64,000 bases of DNA from Bacteroidota bacterium (GCA_030148165.1 JASBTZ010000013.1:1-64000), one strand, 5' to 3'. Shown: positions 1 through 9,724, numbered from the stretch's first letter. Numbers and translations are program-made. The notes: a model not told the origin generated them from the letters alone.

Positions 1-1
1 A

Positions 2-196
2 TCGAATGAAGGATCAACTGAAGTGTATAGTTACGAGATCACTGATGTGAACGGAAAAGTGGTAAGTACTGAGGCGAATGCTATTAACGGTACTGAAACT
101 GAAGAAATCAGCTTAGAAGGTCTTGAGCCGGGTGTTTATATGATCCGAGTTCATAACGATAACGCTGAGAAATCGTTCAGAATTGTAAAACAATAG
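2..196 (+). CDS. T9SS C-terminal sorting domain, 3' end of a secreted protein (partial)
   Basis: An open frame enters from the left edge and ends at a TAG. It encodes about 64 residues that read as a Por secretion system C-terminal domain. It has the typical 'DVNGKVV' strand, a 'LEPGVYMIRV' strand and a terminal 'KSFRIVKQ'. Such domains route proteins through the type IX secretion system to the cell surface, where they are cleaved. The upstream part of the protein lies outside the window, so its function is unknown. A strong hairpin terminator follows 20 bases later. Confidence 0.85.
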   Translation, partial: SNEGSTEVYSYEITDVNGKVVSTEANAINGTETEEISLEGLEPGVYMIRVHNDNAEKSFRIVKQ

Positions 197-214
197 ATCG
201 AATTATTGATCAGG

Positions 215-241
215 AAAGGGAGGCTGAAGCCTCCCTTTTTT
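215..241 (+). terminator. Rho-independent terminator
   Basis: A perfect 10-bp stem (AAAGGGAGGC / GCCTCCCTTT) with a TGAA loop runs into a T tract. It lies directly after the partial T9SS gene and before nbaC. Confidence 0.92.
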
Positions 242-248
242 TTATACA

Positions 249-256
249 TACTTTTG
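249..256 (+). promoter_or_regulatory. Bacteroidota -7 promoter box for nbaC
   Basis: TACTTTTG is an exact match to the Bacteroidota TAnnTTTG element. It lies 24 bases before the chosen nbaC ATG and just past the preceding terminator. No clear -33 TTTG is visible. It supports the start at 281 over the longer ORF from 206. Confidence 0.55.
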
Positions 257-280
257 CTAACTTTATGTCAAACAAATGAT

Positions 281-805
281 ATGAAAGAACCATTTAACCT
301 CCAACAATGGATCGATGAAAACAGAGATCTTTTAAAGCCCCCTGTTAGTAACAAGAATCTCTATGTAGAAGCCGGTGATTTTATCGTAATGATCGTTGGC
401 GGTCCTAATGCACGTAAAGACTATCATTTCAATGAGAGTGAAGAGCTGTTCTATCAAATAGAAGGTGATATCACCGTGCGCGTACAGTTGGATGGAAAAC
501 CTAAGGATATCATTATTAAAGAGGGTGACATATTCTTGCTGCCCTCCAATATACCTCATTCTCCTATACGTGGGGAAAATACGGTTGGTCTTGTGGTAGA
601 ACGAGTTAGAAAAGATACGGACCTAAGTGATGGATTGATGTGGTTCTGTGATGAATGCAATCACAAATTGCACGAGTTCCGTTTTCCATTAAACGATATT
701 GAGCATGATTTCCTTTCACGATTCCGTGAATTCTATGGTTCGGAAGATTTGAGGACTTGCGACAATTGCGGACACGTCATGGAGACTGATCCTCGTTTTG
801 TTTAA
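281..805 (+). CDS. nbaC: 3-hydroxyanthranilate 3,4-dioxygenase
   Basis: This cupin enzyme opens the ring of 3-hydroxyanthranilate with O2 in the kynurenine route from tryptophan to quinolinate and NAD, or to 2-aminomuconate. With the start at 281 the protein is 174 residues, the usual bacterial length. The iron ligands His49, Glu55 and His93 and the substrate-binding arginines Arg45 and Arg97 sit where the characterised Ralstonia enzyme has them, with a constant offset of two residues. The C-terminal rubredoxin-like second metal site is present (CDEC at 123-126, CDNC at 160-163). The ORF-track start at 206 adds 25 residues that overlap the terminator and promoter, so I rejected it. No other kynurenine genes are visible here. 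The stop shares a TTAA palindrome with the stop of the convergent neighbour. Confidence 0.95.
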   Translation: MKEPFNLQQWIDENRDLLKPPVSNKNLYVEAGDFIVMIVGGPNARKDYHFNESEELFYQIEGDITVRVQLDGKPKDIIIKEGDIFLLPSNIPHSPIRGENTVGLVVERVRKDTDLSDGLMWFCDECNHKLHEFRFPLNDIEHDFLSRFREFYGSEDLRTCDNCGHVMETDPRFV

Positions 806-3800
806 CGTAGGAGGTTTACGTGTCCAACGTATTTGTATTCTTTCCCATTAATTCCACGTACACTTAGCTTCCATACGTACGTGCCATCCTGGCAATTATT
901 CCCTTCGTATGTGCCATCCCAATATTCATCTATATCATTCAGGGTACAGATCAACTCTCCCCATCGGTCAAATATGAGTAGTTCGAAGGAAGATACATTC
1001 CCACCTTCAACCTTGAAGTAAGTATTGACTGAATTATCACCTCCAGGAGTAAATGTATTTGGCACATATATGATCGGGTCGTAAAAAATATTGACCGTAT
1101 CAGATGCAGAACATCCATTGATATCCGTATAGCTGGCGATATAGGTGTAGTTTTGATCCGGGTTTGCTGTTGGATTACTGCACACAACACAAGTTAAATA
1201 TTCAGCCGGATCCCAAACAATAGGACCTGGTGTAGACGTCGTTGCCGATAATGGTACGAGATCTCCTACAAAAACATAGGCATCCGGGCTAGCTTGAATC
1301 CATGGTTGTGGGTAAAGATCAACAAATACAGAATCAATTGACACACAGCCATTCATATCGGTACCCGTCACATAGAACATGGTGGGTTGAGCAGGTGTGG
1401 CGTGAACAAGCGAACTTATTGGGCTATCCAGATAAGCAGACGGATTCCATTGATAACTCACTCCACCCGTTACCATAAGCGTCGCAGTTTCTCCTGGACA
1501 AATGATGGTATCGTACATGGCTTCAATGAGTGCCGAAGTAACGTCGATAAAAACACTGTCAAGTACAGATCCACAGACATTGCTAAAGTTACAATAGTAG
1601 TACATATCATCTACAGGAGACACCTCAACAACGTTCGTGTCGACCGCAGAAATATTGGAGTTTGGCGACCAGAAATACATATCTGCTCCTGAAACTGTTA
1701 TTGTTACACTTGAACCCTCACACATAGATAGTGTATCCGGAATTATCGGTTGTGGCGGGTCAAAATACACGTCAACAAATACTGATTCTTCGAGTACACA
1801 ACCATTAGCTGTGGTGATGGTTACCATATAGGTGATATCGTTCGTTGGAGTACATGTTGGGTTCGCAACGTTCGGATTACTCAAATAATTCGCTGGCGAC
1901 CATTGGTATGACACTCCTCCGGTAGCAAGCAGGTCTATACTCGAACCAATACAAACAACGGTATCGTCAGTTATTGTAGAAGTTCCCAAATAAGTCTCCA
2001 ATGTCACATAGGCTGTATCAATTCCACAGGTGTCCGAAATGATTACCGTAAAGGTCGTCGTAGAATCTACTGTAGCCGTTGGCATTGATAACGTTGAGTC
2101 GTCAAGATACTGAGCCGGAGTCCAGGCATAAGTTGCACCACCATAAGCTTCAAGCTGATAAGAATCTCCCGGACATATCGGTCCAGGCGGTGTTACTACT
2201 CCACCAAGGAAGTCACCTATTTCAACAATAATATCAATTGAGTCAGGTGTAAAACATCCATTTGTATCTGACACCACCAAAGTCGCATAATACGTTCCAG
2301 GTCCAGGATACAAGTGTGATGGATTTTCCTGAGTTGAGGTCGTTCCATCACCAAAGTCCCAGAAATAAGCATTGCCGTTTGAACTGGTATTGACAAAGTC
2401 GACACTATTTGGCAGACAAACAACCGGATTCGGATCTGTTACAAGCGCTTCGATCTGACTCAATTCAAACTTGAACGCAGCCATGTTACAGTTGCTGCTT
2501 AAATTTGTTTCCGACCAAACTCCCGGCGTGGATGTAAATCCGTTAGGATTACCCCCACACGCTCCACATACCGCATGGTATATACGTCCCGATTTATCGA
2601 ATCTACTTGTTCCGCCATCAACATGATTGTAACTACTTGTAGTGCCTCCCATAAACGTGGCATATTTTAAGAGTGTCGCGTCTTGTCCGAGAACAGCAAT
2701 CCAGAAATTACTTCCGTTTGTTGTTGACTGATAGGCAGCATTATTTGGACCACTGGTTACAGGAAATCCATTCGATGATGAATTGACAGCCTGACTCACG
2801 CCGGGGTTCGCGTTAAGTACACCACCCCAACCTGACAAGTATATGTCATAGCAATCTGAAACCAGAAATGCTGTTGGTGAGATTTCAACATTTCCTGTGG
2901 AAGCTCCAACCATCGTCTTCCATAATACGGTTGATAGATTGGAATTGAATTGCCAGATAAACTGACCTGAATTGGCATTTCCGTATTGTCCTGCAGTGAT
3001 ACCAAGATTGGATTGTGTCTGTCCTAGAACATATACCTTGTTATCCAGATCGAGTTGAACAAAGTACGTCTGATCGTATTCATTTAATCCAATGTAAGAT
3101 CCTGAAATAATCATACCACTGCTTGCCGTAAATCTGGCTATATATCCATCTCTGTCTCCATCAAAGGTCAAATCTGCACCGGAGTTAAATGGCAATGAAC
3201 TTGAAGATGTTCCTCCGACCAAATAAACCTCTCCGGCCGAAGATACTTCAAGAGCATTCCCTGTCTCAATTCCCGAGCCACCGAAATATGTAGACCAGGT
3301 AAGTGTATTCAGTGTTTGAGGCATTTTGAACATCACCGCATCTTGCGTTCCATTTAATGAATTCTGTGTTCCCATTACAGTCGGGAAATCACTGGATTGA
3401 GTCATGGAAGCAACGTACACGTCGTTGTTGGCATCGAGAATGATCTCTCCACGGAATTGATCACCATAGTTGAACTGAAGATTTGAATTGTTCAACCCAT
3501 CGTTATTACTCCCACCAATATAAGTTGAAGCCAATAAAGCGGATCCGTCCGAACTCAATCTTGCTACGTATAGATCTGACCCCGCAGTGAATCCTAAACT
3601 ATTCGTCTGATTATTTGGTATCGAAGGGCCTCCATTGTAGGAGTTATCATAAGGGTTCCCCGCCATTGGGAAATTACTGGATGATGTGATTCCAAAAATG
3701 AACAATTCACCATTGTCTGCTGCTACGATACTATTCGGAGTTTCAGATTCCGATCCCCCCAAATATGTCGAGTAGATCAATGCTGTTCCGTCATCCGTAA

Positions 3801-4689
3801 ATTTCGTTATTGCTACATCTATTAATCCGCCATTGGGTGATGAATCATACGCACCCGGAGTTGTCGGATATCCCAATCCGAAAACGACACCACCTCCGAA
3901 TAAATTTCCATCGACGTCAGGTGCAGCAGTAAAACCCCAGTTATCAGCAGTAGAACCACTAAATGTAGAAAAAGTAAGACTCGGGTCAATTACCAAATCC
4001 TTCGTCTGATCGTATCCTTCCGGAAAAACATAGCTGATCTGATTTCCTTGTAGTGAGAATCGAACCTCAACATGTTTTTTGCCATTCTCTCCTACTGTCC
4101 AGGCAATAGGTGCGGTTTCAATGATTTCGCCGAATCTGTTAGCGATATGAAGATTTCCATCTTCATCAATCTGAACATCACTCTGGCCTATCAATTCGTT
4201 TCGGATCAATTGCGGCGATACTCCAGGGTGTACCACAAACGAATACTTAAAGCCGCCATCGGAGCCATCCATGACCATGTCGATGCCCTCGTAGTAATCA
4301 ATCAACGTTATTTGTGCAAATGAATACAGCTTAGATTTCCATTTTGACTGATCATTTCCGAGAAGGTAATTTCGGTAAAACCCTGATTTTTTATTCTCTG
4401 TAGCCTGGCCTTGCCAGTCAGATCCTATAAACTTGCTCTTGATCACATGTGTTTCAAGCAATTCATTTTCATGATGATCGTCTGAATCGTGTGAATGTCC
4501 ATATAATTCGTGAGCATTGTTCAAATGAAAAGTAAATCCATCCTTTTCGATAAGCATTTCACCGGTGTGAAGTTCTACTTTGTACTCAATACGGTCATCC
4601 CACTGGCCTGCATTTGGATGCATCCATACCTCTTGTCCAAAAGCAGTAATTGAACTAAGAATAACGGTTAGTAAAAGCCAACTTTTCAT
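802..4689 (-). CDS. SBBP/PKD-repeat surface protein with gliding-type (type B) T9SS C-terminal domain
   Basis: A 1295-residue secreted protein. It begins with a signal peptide (about 1-18, ending FGQ). A DUF7948-like N-terminal region follows, then an SBBP beta-propeller region (about 240-700) with recurrent 'YSTYLGGS'-like motifs. A PKD domain (about 800-870) has the 'FWDFGDGTTS' core. At least four Ig/PKD-like modules of about 90 residues come next, each opening near 'ICPGD/VCIGSS' and holding 'YxWSPxxYL'. The end is the gliding motility-associated C-terminal domain ('YVPNTFTPGGDNSVN', 'IFDRWGELIC'), a type B T9SS signal that usually leads to PorV-independent, often SprB-like, surface display. 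An adhesin or motility-track role is inferred. The PKD-type modules resemble those in the tandem giants at 25-35 kb. Confidence 0.88.
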   Translation of the reverse strand: MKSWLLLTVILSSITAFGQEVWMHPNAGQWDDRIEYKVELHTGEMLIEKDGFTFHLNNAHELYGHSHDSDDHHENELLETHVIKSKFIGSDWQGQATENKKSGFYRNYLLGNDQSKWKSKLYSFAQITLIDYYEGIDMVMDGSDGGFKYSFVVHPGVSPQLIRNELIGQSDVQIDEDGNLHIANRFGEIIETAPIAWTVGENGKKHVEVRFSLQGNQISYVFPEGYDQTKDLVIDPSLTFSTFSGSTADNWGFTAAPDVDGNLFGGGVVFGLGYPTTPGAYDSSPNGGLIDVAITKFTDDGTALIYSTYLGGSESETPNSIVAADNGELFIFGITSSSNFPMAGNPYDNSYNGGPSIPNNQTNSLGFTAGSDLYVARLSSDGSALLASTYIGGSNNDGLNNSNLQFNYGDQFRGEIILDANNDVYVASMTQSSDFPTVMGTQNSLNGTQDAVMFKMPQTLNTLTWSTYFGGSGIETGNALEVSSAGEVYLVGGTSSSSLPFNSGADLTFDGDRDGYIARFTASSGMIISGSYIGLNEYDQTYFVQLDLDNKVYVLGQTQSNLGITAGQYGNANSGQFIWQFNSNLSTVLWKTMVGASTGNVEISPTAFLVSDCYDIYLSGWGGVLNANPGVSQAVNSSSNGFPVTSGPNNAAYQSTTNGSNFWIAVLGQDATLLKYATFMGGTTSSYNHVDGGTSRFDKSGRIYHAVCGACGGNPNGFTSTPGVWSETNLSSNCNMAAFKFELSQIEALVTDPNPVVCLPNSVDFVNTSSNGNAYFWDFGDGTTSTQENPSHLYPGPGTYYATLVVSDTNGCFTPDSIDIIVEIGDFLGGVVTPPGPICPGDSYQLEAYGGATYAWTPAQYLDDSTLSMPTATVDSTTTFTVIISDTCGIDTAYVTLETYLGTSTITDDTVVCIGSSIDLLATGGVSYQWSPANYLSNPNVANPTCTPTNDITYMVTITTANGCVLEESVFVDVYFDPPQPIIPDTLSMCEGSSVTITVSGADMYFWSPNSNISAVDTNVVEVSPVDDMYYYCNFSNVCGSVLDSVFIDVTSALIEAMYDTIICPGETATLMVTGGVSYQWNPSAYLDSPISSLVHATPAQPTMFYVTGTDMNGCVSIDSVFVDLYPQPWIQASPDAYVFVGDLVPLSATTSTPGPIVWDPAEYLTCVVCSNPTANPDQNYTYIASYTDINGCSASDTVNIFYDPIIYVPNTFTPGGDNSVNTYFKVEGGNVSSFELLIFDRWGELICTLNDIDEYWDGTYEGNNCQDGTYVWKLSVRGINGKEYKYVGHVNLLR

Positions 4690-4858
4690 TGAGTCTGAAA
4701 ATACAATAATTTGAGGATATTTTTGTCATGATCTTTTCCGTAAACCAAAATCTCCTCTATTTCTCTAGTTATAAGTCGTTTTCAAACGAAAAAGGTTGCC
4801 AAAAAGCACTCCTTATTTCGACATAATTTAAACGGTTTAATAGTCTTTAGATTATACG

Positions 4859-4866
4859 TAAATTTG
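4859..4866 (+). promoter_or_regulatory. -7 promoter box for the purF operon
   Basis: TAAATTTG matches TAnnTTTG. A weak TTTA lies 19 bases upstream in the -33 position. The predicted transcript would start near 4871, downstream of the ORF-track start at 4864, so it favours the ATG at 4891. Confidence 0.55.
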
Positions 4867-4890
4867 TGTCGAAATTATTCAGTTCATACT

Positions 4891-6792
4891 ATGAGTGATC
4901 CTATCAAGCACGAATGTGGAATTGCACTGCTTCGTTTAAAGAAACCATTACAATACTATGTCGATAAATACGGTACCGCATTTTACGGACTGAATAAGCT
5001 CCATCTCCTGATGGAAAAACAACACAATCGCGGGCAAGACGGAGCCGGTGTGGCTAACATCAAGTTCGATATGAAACCGGGTGAAAGATATATCTCACGC
5101 TATCGTTCGATTGACAGTAAACCAATACAGGACATATTTGACCACATTAATGGACGCTTTGCCAAGATTCAGGAAAAGAACCCTGAATTATTGAAGGATG
5201 TTGAATACCTGAAAAAAAATGCAGGATTTACAGGCGAATTATTCCTGGGTCACTTAAGGTATGGTACTTTCGGTCAGAATTCAATTGAAAGTTGTCACCC
5301 TTTTCTAAGACAAAATAACTGGATTACAAGAAACCTGGTGGTAGCAGGAAATTTTAACCTGACTAATGTAGATGAGCTCTTTGATGTTTTACTTCATGTA
5401 GGCCAGCATCCGAAGGAAATGTCTGACACTGTAACAGTACTTGAAAAGATCGGTCATTTTCTGGATGTAGAAAATGAAGAAATGTACAATCAACTCAAAC
5501 CTAAGGGCCTAAATAATATGGAGGTCTATCAGCAAATTGCTAAAGACCTTGATATCGAACGAATTTTGAAGAAGGCTTCTGAAGATTGGGATGGTGGCTA
5601 CGCAATGGCTGGGCTCTTTGGACATGGCGACGCATTTGTTCTCCGGGATCCGGCAGGAATCAGACCTGCCTACTGGTACGAAGATGATGAAGTTTGTGTT
5701 GTGACTTCGGAAAGACCGGTGATTCAGACAGCATTTAACGTAAAGAGTTCTCAGGTAAATGAACTTAAACCCGGACATGCTCTGATCATCAAAAAAGATG
5801 GGCACATTGCGCAAAGATTAATCAATAGCTCGTCAGATCATAAAAAATGCTCCTTTGAGCGTATTTACTTTTCCAGAGGAAGTGACGTTGATATTTACAA
5901 TGAAAGAAAGCAACTGGGGAAAAATATAGTTCCACAAGTGCTGGATTCAATCAATGAAGATTTGGATAATTCGGTCTTTTCATTCATTCCGAATACAGCC
6001 GAAGTTTCTTTCTATGGAATGATAAAAGGATTGGAAAATTATTTAAATCACAAAAAAATTCAACAGATCATTGATCTGGGTCCTAATCCGCTACCTGAAA
6101 AGATTGAAAAAATACTATTGCAACGTGCCCGGATTGAGAAGATAGCCATTAAGGATGCTAAACTTCGAACGTTCATTACCCAGGATGATTCAAGAGACGA
6201 CCTGGTAGCACACGTCTACGATATTACCTATGGCAGTATCAAACCTGGGAAAGACAACCTTGTCATCATTGATGATAGCATTGTAAGGGGAACCACATTA
6301 AAACAATCCATCCTTAGAATTCTCGACCGATTGGAACCTAAAAAAATTGTCGTGGTGTCATCCGCTCCACAGATCAGATTCCCTGACTGTTATGGAATTG
6401 ACATGGCTAAAATGGGAGATTTTGTCGCCTTTGAAGCTGCTGTTTCATTACTTAAAGAGCGAGGAATGGAAAATATTATCGAGGAGGTCTATAACAACTG
6501 TAAGAATCAGGAAAAACTTGCAAAAGAAGATATCCAGAATTATGTGAAAGATATTTACGAACCCTTTACTTACGAAGAAATATCCGCCCAAATTAGTAAG
6601 CTTCTTACACCTGAAAGTATTAATACGGAAGTTGAGATCATCTATCAAACTGTCGAAAACCTCCATCGTGCTTGTCCTGATAATAAAGGTGACTGGTACT
6701 TCACCGGAGACTATCCTACCCCTGGAGGTAATAAGGTGGTGAATAAAGCATTCATCTACTGGAAAGAAGGACGAAACGAAAGAGCCTATTAA
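4891..6792 (+). CDS. purF: Amidophosphoribosyltransferase (long Bacteroidota form)
   Basis: It transfers glutamine amide nitrogen to PRPP, the first committed step of purine synthesis. With the ATG at 4891 the protein is 633 residues. An eight-residue propeptide precedes Cys9 (HE-CGIA), the expected N-terminal nucleophile of the class II glutaminase. The glutaminase domain (about 9-300) has 'NRGQDGAGVA' and 'GHLRYGTFG'. The phosphoribosyltransferase domain has the PRPP loop 'VIIDDSIVRGTT'. It is about 120 residues longer than E. coli PurF because of insertions typical of the Bacteroidota form. Bacteroidota can carry a second, shorter PurF, so this copy could be a paralogue with a different acceptor. 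It is the first gene of a tight operon with a histidine kinase and gpmI. Confidence 0.85.
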   Translation: MSDPIKHECGIALLRLKKPLQYYVDKYGTAFYGLNKLHLLMEKQHNRGQDGAGVANIKFDMKPGERYISRYRSIDSKPIQDIFDHINGRFAKIQEKNPELLKDVEYLKKNAGFTGELFLGHLRYGTFGQNSIESCHPFLRQNNWITRNLVVAGNFNLTNVDELFDVLLHVGQHPKEMSDTVTVLEKIGHFLDVENEEMYNQLKPKGLNNMEVYQQIAKDLDIERILKKASEDWDGGYAMAGLFGHGDAFVLRDPAGIRPAYWYEDDEVCVVTSERPVIQTAFNVKSSQVNELKPGHALIIKKDGHIAQRLINSSSDHKKCSFERIYFSRGSDVDIYNERKQLGKNIVPQVLDSINEDLDNSVFSFIPNTAEVSFYGMIKGLENYLNHKKIQQIIDLGPNPLPEKIEKILLQRARIEKIAIKDAKLRTFITQDDSRDDLVAHVYDITYGSIKPGKDNLVIIDDSIVRGTTLKQSILRILDRLEPKKIVVVSSAPQIRFPDCYGIDMAKMGDFVAFEAAVSLLKERGMENIIEEVYNNCKNQEKLAKEDIQNYVKDIYEPFTYEEISAQISKLLTPESINTEVEIIYQTVENLHRACPDNKGDWYFTGDYPTPGGNKVVNKAFIYWKEGRNERAY

Positions 6793-6794
6793 AA

Positions 6795-7682
6795 ATGAAA
6801 GGCAGAACGGCGATCATATTCTATATACTAAGCGTCTATGTAGTCGTTCAATTCATCTGGTGGGGATACCATCTAATTGAGTTAACGAACGAATTAAATA
6901 AGGAGTCCGAGCTCATCGCTAAACGGGTAACCATGATAATCGGTGAGGGAGCAGTTTTTTTATTACTTCTACTGGTAGGTATATGGCAAATCAGAAGATC
7001 AATAAGGAAAGAACTGGCTCTAAGTGATCGTCAAAAGAACTTTTTGCTCTCTGTAACCCATGAACTCAAAACACCTCTGGCAGCAAATAAACTATACCTG
7101 CAAACGATTGAGAAGCGTGATCTGAATGAAGAACAGAGAAACGAACTCCTGGCGAAAGCAATTGAAGAAAACGTTCGACTCGAACGAATGATTGACAATA
7201 TTCTTAATGCCAGCCGACTCGAAAACAACGTACTTACGCCTGATAAAGAAGAATTTGATCTCGAACAAATGATTTCTGGTATCAAGAATCGTTTTGAAGC
7301 AGTTTGGAAATCTTCACGAATTGAAGTGCACTGCGAAAAGGGCTTACAGATCACAACTGATCGCTTCATGCTGGAAACTATTATTTCAAATCTTGTAGAG
7401 AATGCGTTGAAATACGGTGGTGACAAGCCTGTTGAAATATATGCGCGTCGTGAAAACAACCGCTATGTTCTAGGCGTAAAAGATCAGGGAAAGGGTATCG
7501 ATAAGCAGTTTAAAGCAGATGTTTTTAAAAAATTCTACCGTATCGGTAATGAAGAAACCCGGACGCAAAAAGGAACCGGATTAGGCCTTTACATAGTCAA
7601 TCAGCTTGTGAGAATGTTAAATGGTAACATTCAATGCCGGGATAACGAGCCGATGGGTAGCGATTTTCAAATAACTTTGTAA
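6795..7682 (+). CDS. Orphan sensor histidine kinase
   Basis: A 295-residue membrane kinase with two N-terminal transmembrane segments (about 5-25 and 47-65) around a loop of only about 20 residues. The DHp helix follows with the phosphoacceptor His89 in 'VTHELKTPL'. The HATPase domain has an N box ('NLVENALKYGG'), a G1 box ('DQGKGI') and a G2 box ('GTGLGLYIV'). The tiny extracytoplasmic loop suggests sensing within the membrane or from inside the cell. No response regulator is adjacent. The gene starts 2 bases after purF stops, and gpmI begins 1 base after it ends, so all three are almost certainly co-transcribed. A link to central metabolism is inferred from this context only. Confidence 0.9.
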   Translation: MKGRTAIIFYILSVYVVVQFIWWGYHLIELTNELNKESELIAKRVTMIIGEGAVFLLLLLVGIWQIRRSIRKELALSDRQKNFLLSVTHELKTPLAANKLYLQTIEKRDLNEEQRNELLAKAIEENVRLERMIDNILNASRLENNVLTPDKEEFDLEQMISGIKNRFEAVWKSSRIEVHCEKGLQITTDRFMLETIISNLVENALKYGGDKPVEIYARRENNRYVLGVKDQGKGIDKQFKADVFKKFYRIGNEETRTQKGTGLGLYIVNQLVRMLNGNIQCRDNEPMGSDFQITL

Positions 7683-7683
7683 T

Positions 7684-9213
7684 ATGTCACGAAAATTAGG
7701 ACTTATCATACTGGATGGATGGGGAATCGGAGATCGAAGCAAATCCGATGCGGTTTTCAATGCAAACACACCATTCATGGACCATTTGATGGCCTCTTAT
7801 CCAAACGCCACCTTATTAACCAGTGGAGAAAACGTTGGATTACCAGCTGGTCAAATGGGAAATTCTGAGGTTGGCCACCTCAACATTGGAGCAGGTCGAA
7901 TCGTCTATCAGGAGCTGACTCGAATTAATAAATCGATTCGAGATCGTGACTTCTTTGAAATTCCAACTTTACTCGAAGCTTTTGATACAGCAAAAAAACG
8001 TGGGTCGAAGCTGCATTTTATGGGACTTGTTTCAGAGGGAGGTGTTCATTCTTCTCAGGAACATCTTTATGCCTTATGCCATCTTGCTAAGGGGAAAGGA
8101 ATTGAAAATGCATTCATCCATGCATTTACGGATGGTCGTGACTGTGACCCGAAAAGTGGACTTGGATTTATTCAAAAACTCGAAGCTGAAATCGAGCAAA
8201 CAGGAGTTCAGATTGCCTCCGTGATTGGTCGTTACTACGCGATGGACAGAGATAACCGTTGGAATCGCATTCGCAAAGCCTATAACCTGATGGTTCGGGG
8301 ACAGGGGCAGCCATTTGGTTCAGCTGAAGAAGCAATTACCACATCCTATCAAAATGATATAACTGACGAGTTCATTGAAGCTTCGGTGATTGTGAAAGAT
8401 GACAAACCAATCGCAACTATTGACGAAGGTGATGTGGTCATTTGTTTCAATTTTAGAACGGACCGTCCAAGACAGATCAGCATTGCTCTGACACAAAAGG
8501 ACCTTCACGAGTACAATATGGCGAAATTGGATATCTCCTATTACACCATGACTTCTTACGATGATAGCTTTAAGAATATTGGTGTGATCTTCGAAAAAGA
8601 CAATTTGAAAAACACTCTTGGAGAAGTTCTTTCACTAAAAGGTCTGAATCAGGTTCGTATTGCCGAAACGGAGAAATATCCTCATGTTACTTTTTTCTTC
8701 AGTGGAGGAAGGGAGCGTACTTTTGATCATGAGACCAGAATTCTGGTAAATTCTCCAAAAGTTCCTACATATGATATGCAACCCGAAATGAGTGCATTCG
8801 AAGTGCGAGACCAGATTGTCGAATACATCAAGACAAACGCACCGGATTTCATTTGTCTCAATTTTGCTAATCCGGATATGGTAGGGCATACCGGTGTTTA
8901 TGACGCCATTATTAAAGCAGTTGAAACGGTGGATTCATGCTTGAAAGATGTCGTTGAAACTGGGCAGGAAAATCATTACGAATTCATTATTATCGCTGAT
9001 CACGGTAATGCGGATAATGCAATAAACGAAGATGGTAGTCCGAATACGGCTCACTCATTAAATCCGGTACCCGTGATTTTCGTTACAAAAGAAACTGAAT
9101 TTCAACTTTCAGATGGTATTCTGGCAGATGTCGCTCCTACTATTTTAAGCCGTTTTCATATTGATCAACCGGAGGAAATGACAGGCAGCTCTCTGCTTTA
9201 CGTTAGTCTTTAA
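7684..9213 (+). CDS. gpmI: 2,3-bisphosphoglycerate-independent phosphoglycerate mutase
   Basis: It interconverts 3- and 2-phosphoglycerate in glycolysis and gluconeogenesis through a phosphoserine intermediate and two Mn ions. At 509 residues it has the normal length. It has the N-terminal metal site (Asp11 in 'ILDGWG'), the phosphoserine Ser61 in 'GQMGNSEVGH', the inserted transferase domain with 'HAFTDGRDCDP', and the C-terminal metal motif 'IIADHGNAD'. It is the last gene of the purF operon. Its 3' end overlaps the convergent rfaE2 by 11 bases, with no terminator visible. Confidence 0.97.
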   Translation: MSRKLGLIILDGWGIGDRSKSDAVFNANTPFMDHLMASYPNATLLTSGENVGLPAGQMGNSEVGHLNIGAGRIVYQELTRINKSIRDRDFFEIPTLLEAFDTAKKRGSKLHFMGLVSEGGVHSSQEHLYALCHLAKGKGIENAFIHAFTDGRDCDPKSGLGFIQKLEAEIEQTGVQIASVIGRYYAMDRDNRWNRIRKAYNLMVRGQGQPFGSAEEAITTSYQNDITDEFIEASVIVKDDKPIATIDEGDVVICFNFRTDRPRQISIALTQKDLHEYNMAKLDISYYTMTSYDDSFKNIGVIFEKDNLKNTLGEVLSLKGLNQVRIAETEKYPHVTFFFSGGRERTFDHETRILVNSPKVPTYDMQPEMSAFEVRDQIVEYIKTNAPDFICLNFANPDMVGHTGVYDAIIKAVETVDSCLKDVVETGQENHYEFIIIADHGNADNAINEDGSPNTAHSLNPVPVIFVTKETEFQLSDGILADVAPTILSRFHIDQPEEMTGSSLLYVSL

Positions 9214-9721
9214 GCTTTGAAATGATATTGGTCGTTGAGTGTCCCTCTACAAATGGAATCGCTACGACTTCGCCGCCGTATGATCGGACTATATCAGATC
9301 CAACGATGTATTTTTTATCATTGGAATCGGTCACATTCGGGTCGTAATCAGCCCCTTTTGCTAAGACTGCTGGCTTAATCGCCTGAATCAAATCGAAAGG
9401 CGTGTCTTCGCTGAACAATATAACCAGATCAACCATTCCCAAGCCGGCAAGTACAAACGCACGATCACTTTCCTCATTTACGGGTCGATCCTTTCCCTTT
9501 CCCTGTTGTCTGATTGATGAATCCGAATTCAAGCCAACAACCAATCTTTGTCCATAAGATGCCGCTTCAGCCAGATAGCTCACGTGACCGCGATGCAGGA
9601 TATCAAAACAACCATTGGTGAAAACCACTTTATCGCCCTTTAATTCCCAACCTCGAATGATAAAGATTGCCTCTTCCAATGAAACGATCTTGTTCACGAT
9701 AAAGTCACTACGTTTCGACAT
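9203..9721 (-). CDS. rfaE2: D-glycero-beta-D-manno-heptose 1-phosphate adenylyltransferase
   Basis: A nucleotidyltransferase of 172 residues that activates heptose 1-phosphate with ATP to ADP-heptose for the lipopolysaccharide core. It corresponds to the C-terminal half of E. coli HldE. It carries the cytidylyltransferase-like signature 'NGCFDILHRGH', with HxGH at 43-46, and the closing 'GHSTTNIISKL'. The separate kinase half (RfaE1) is not in the window. It is the last gene of the panC-panD-flippase-rfaE2 operon, 3 bases after the flippase-like gene. Confidence 0.94.
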   Translation of the reverse strand: MSKRSDFIVNKIVSLEEAIFIIRGWELKGDKVVFTNGCFDILHRGHVSYLAEAASYGQRLVVGLNSDSSIRQQGKGKDRPVNEESDRAFVLAGLGMVDLVILFSEDTPFDLIQAIKPAVLAKGADYDPNVTDSNDKKYIVGSDIVRSYGGEVVAIPFVEGHSTTNIISKLKD

Positions 9722-9724
9722 CTT

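Noticed and set aside
206-280. N-terminal extension of nbaC (MIRKGRLKPP...)
   Set aside because: It is encoded by the terminator hairpin and promoter of the region, and the enzyme family starts at the ATG at 281.
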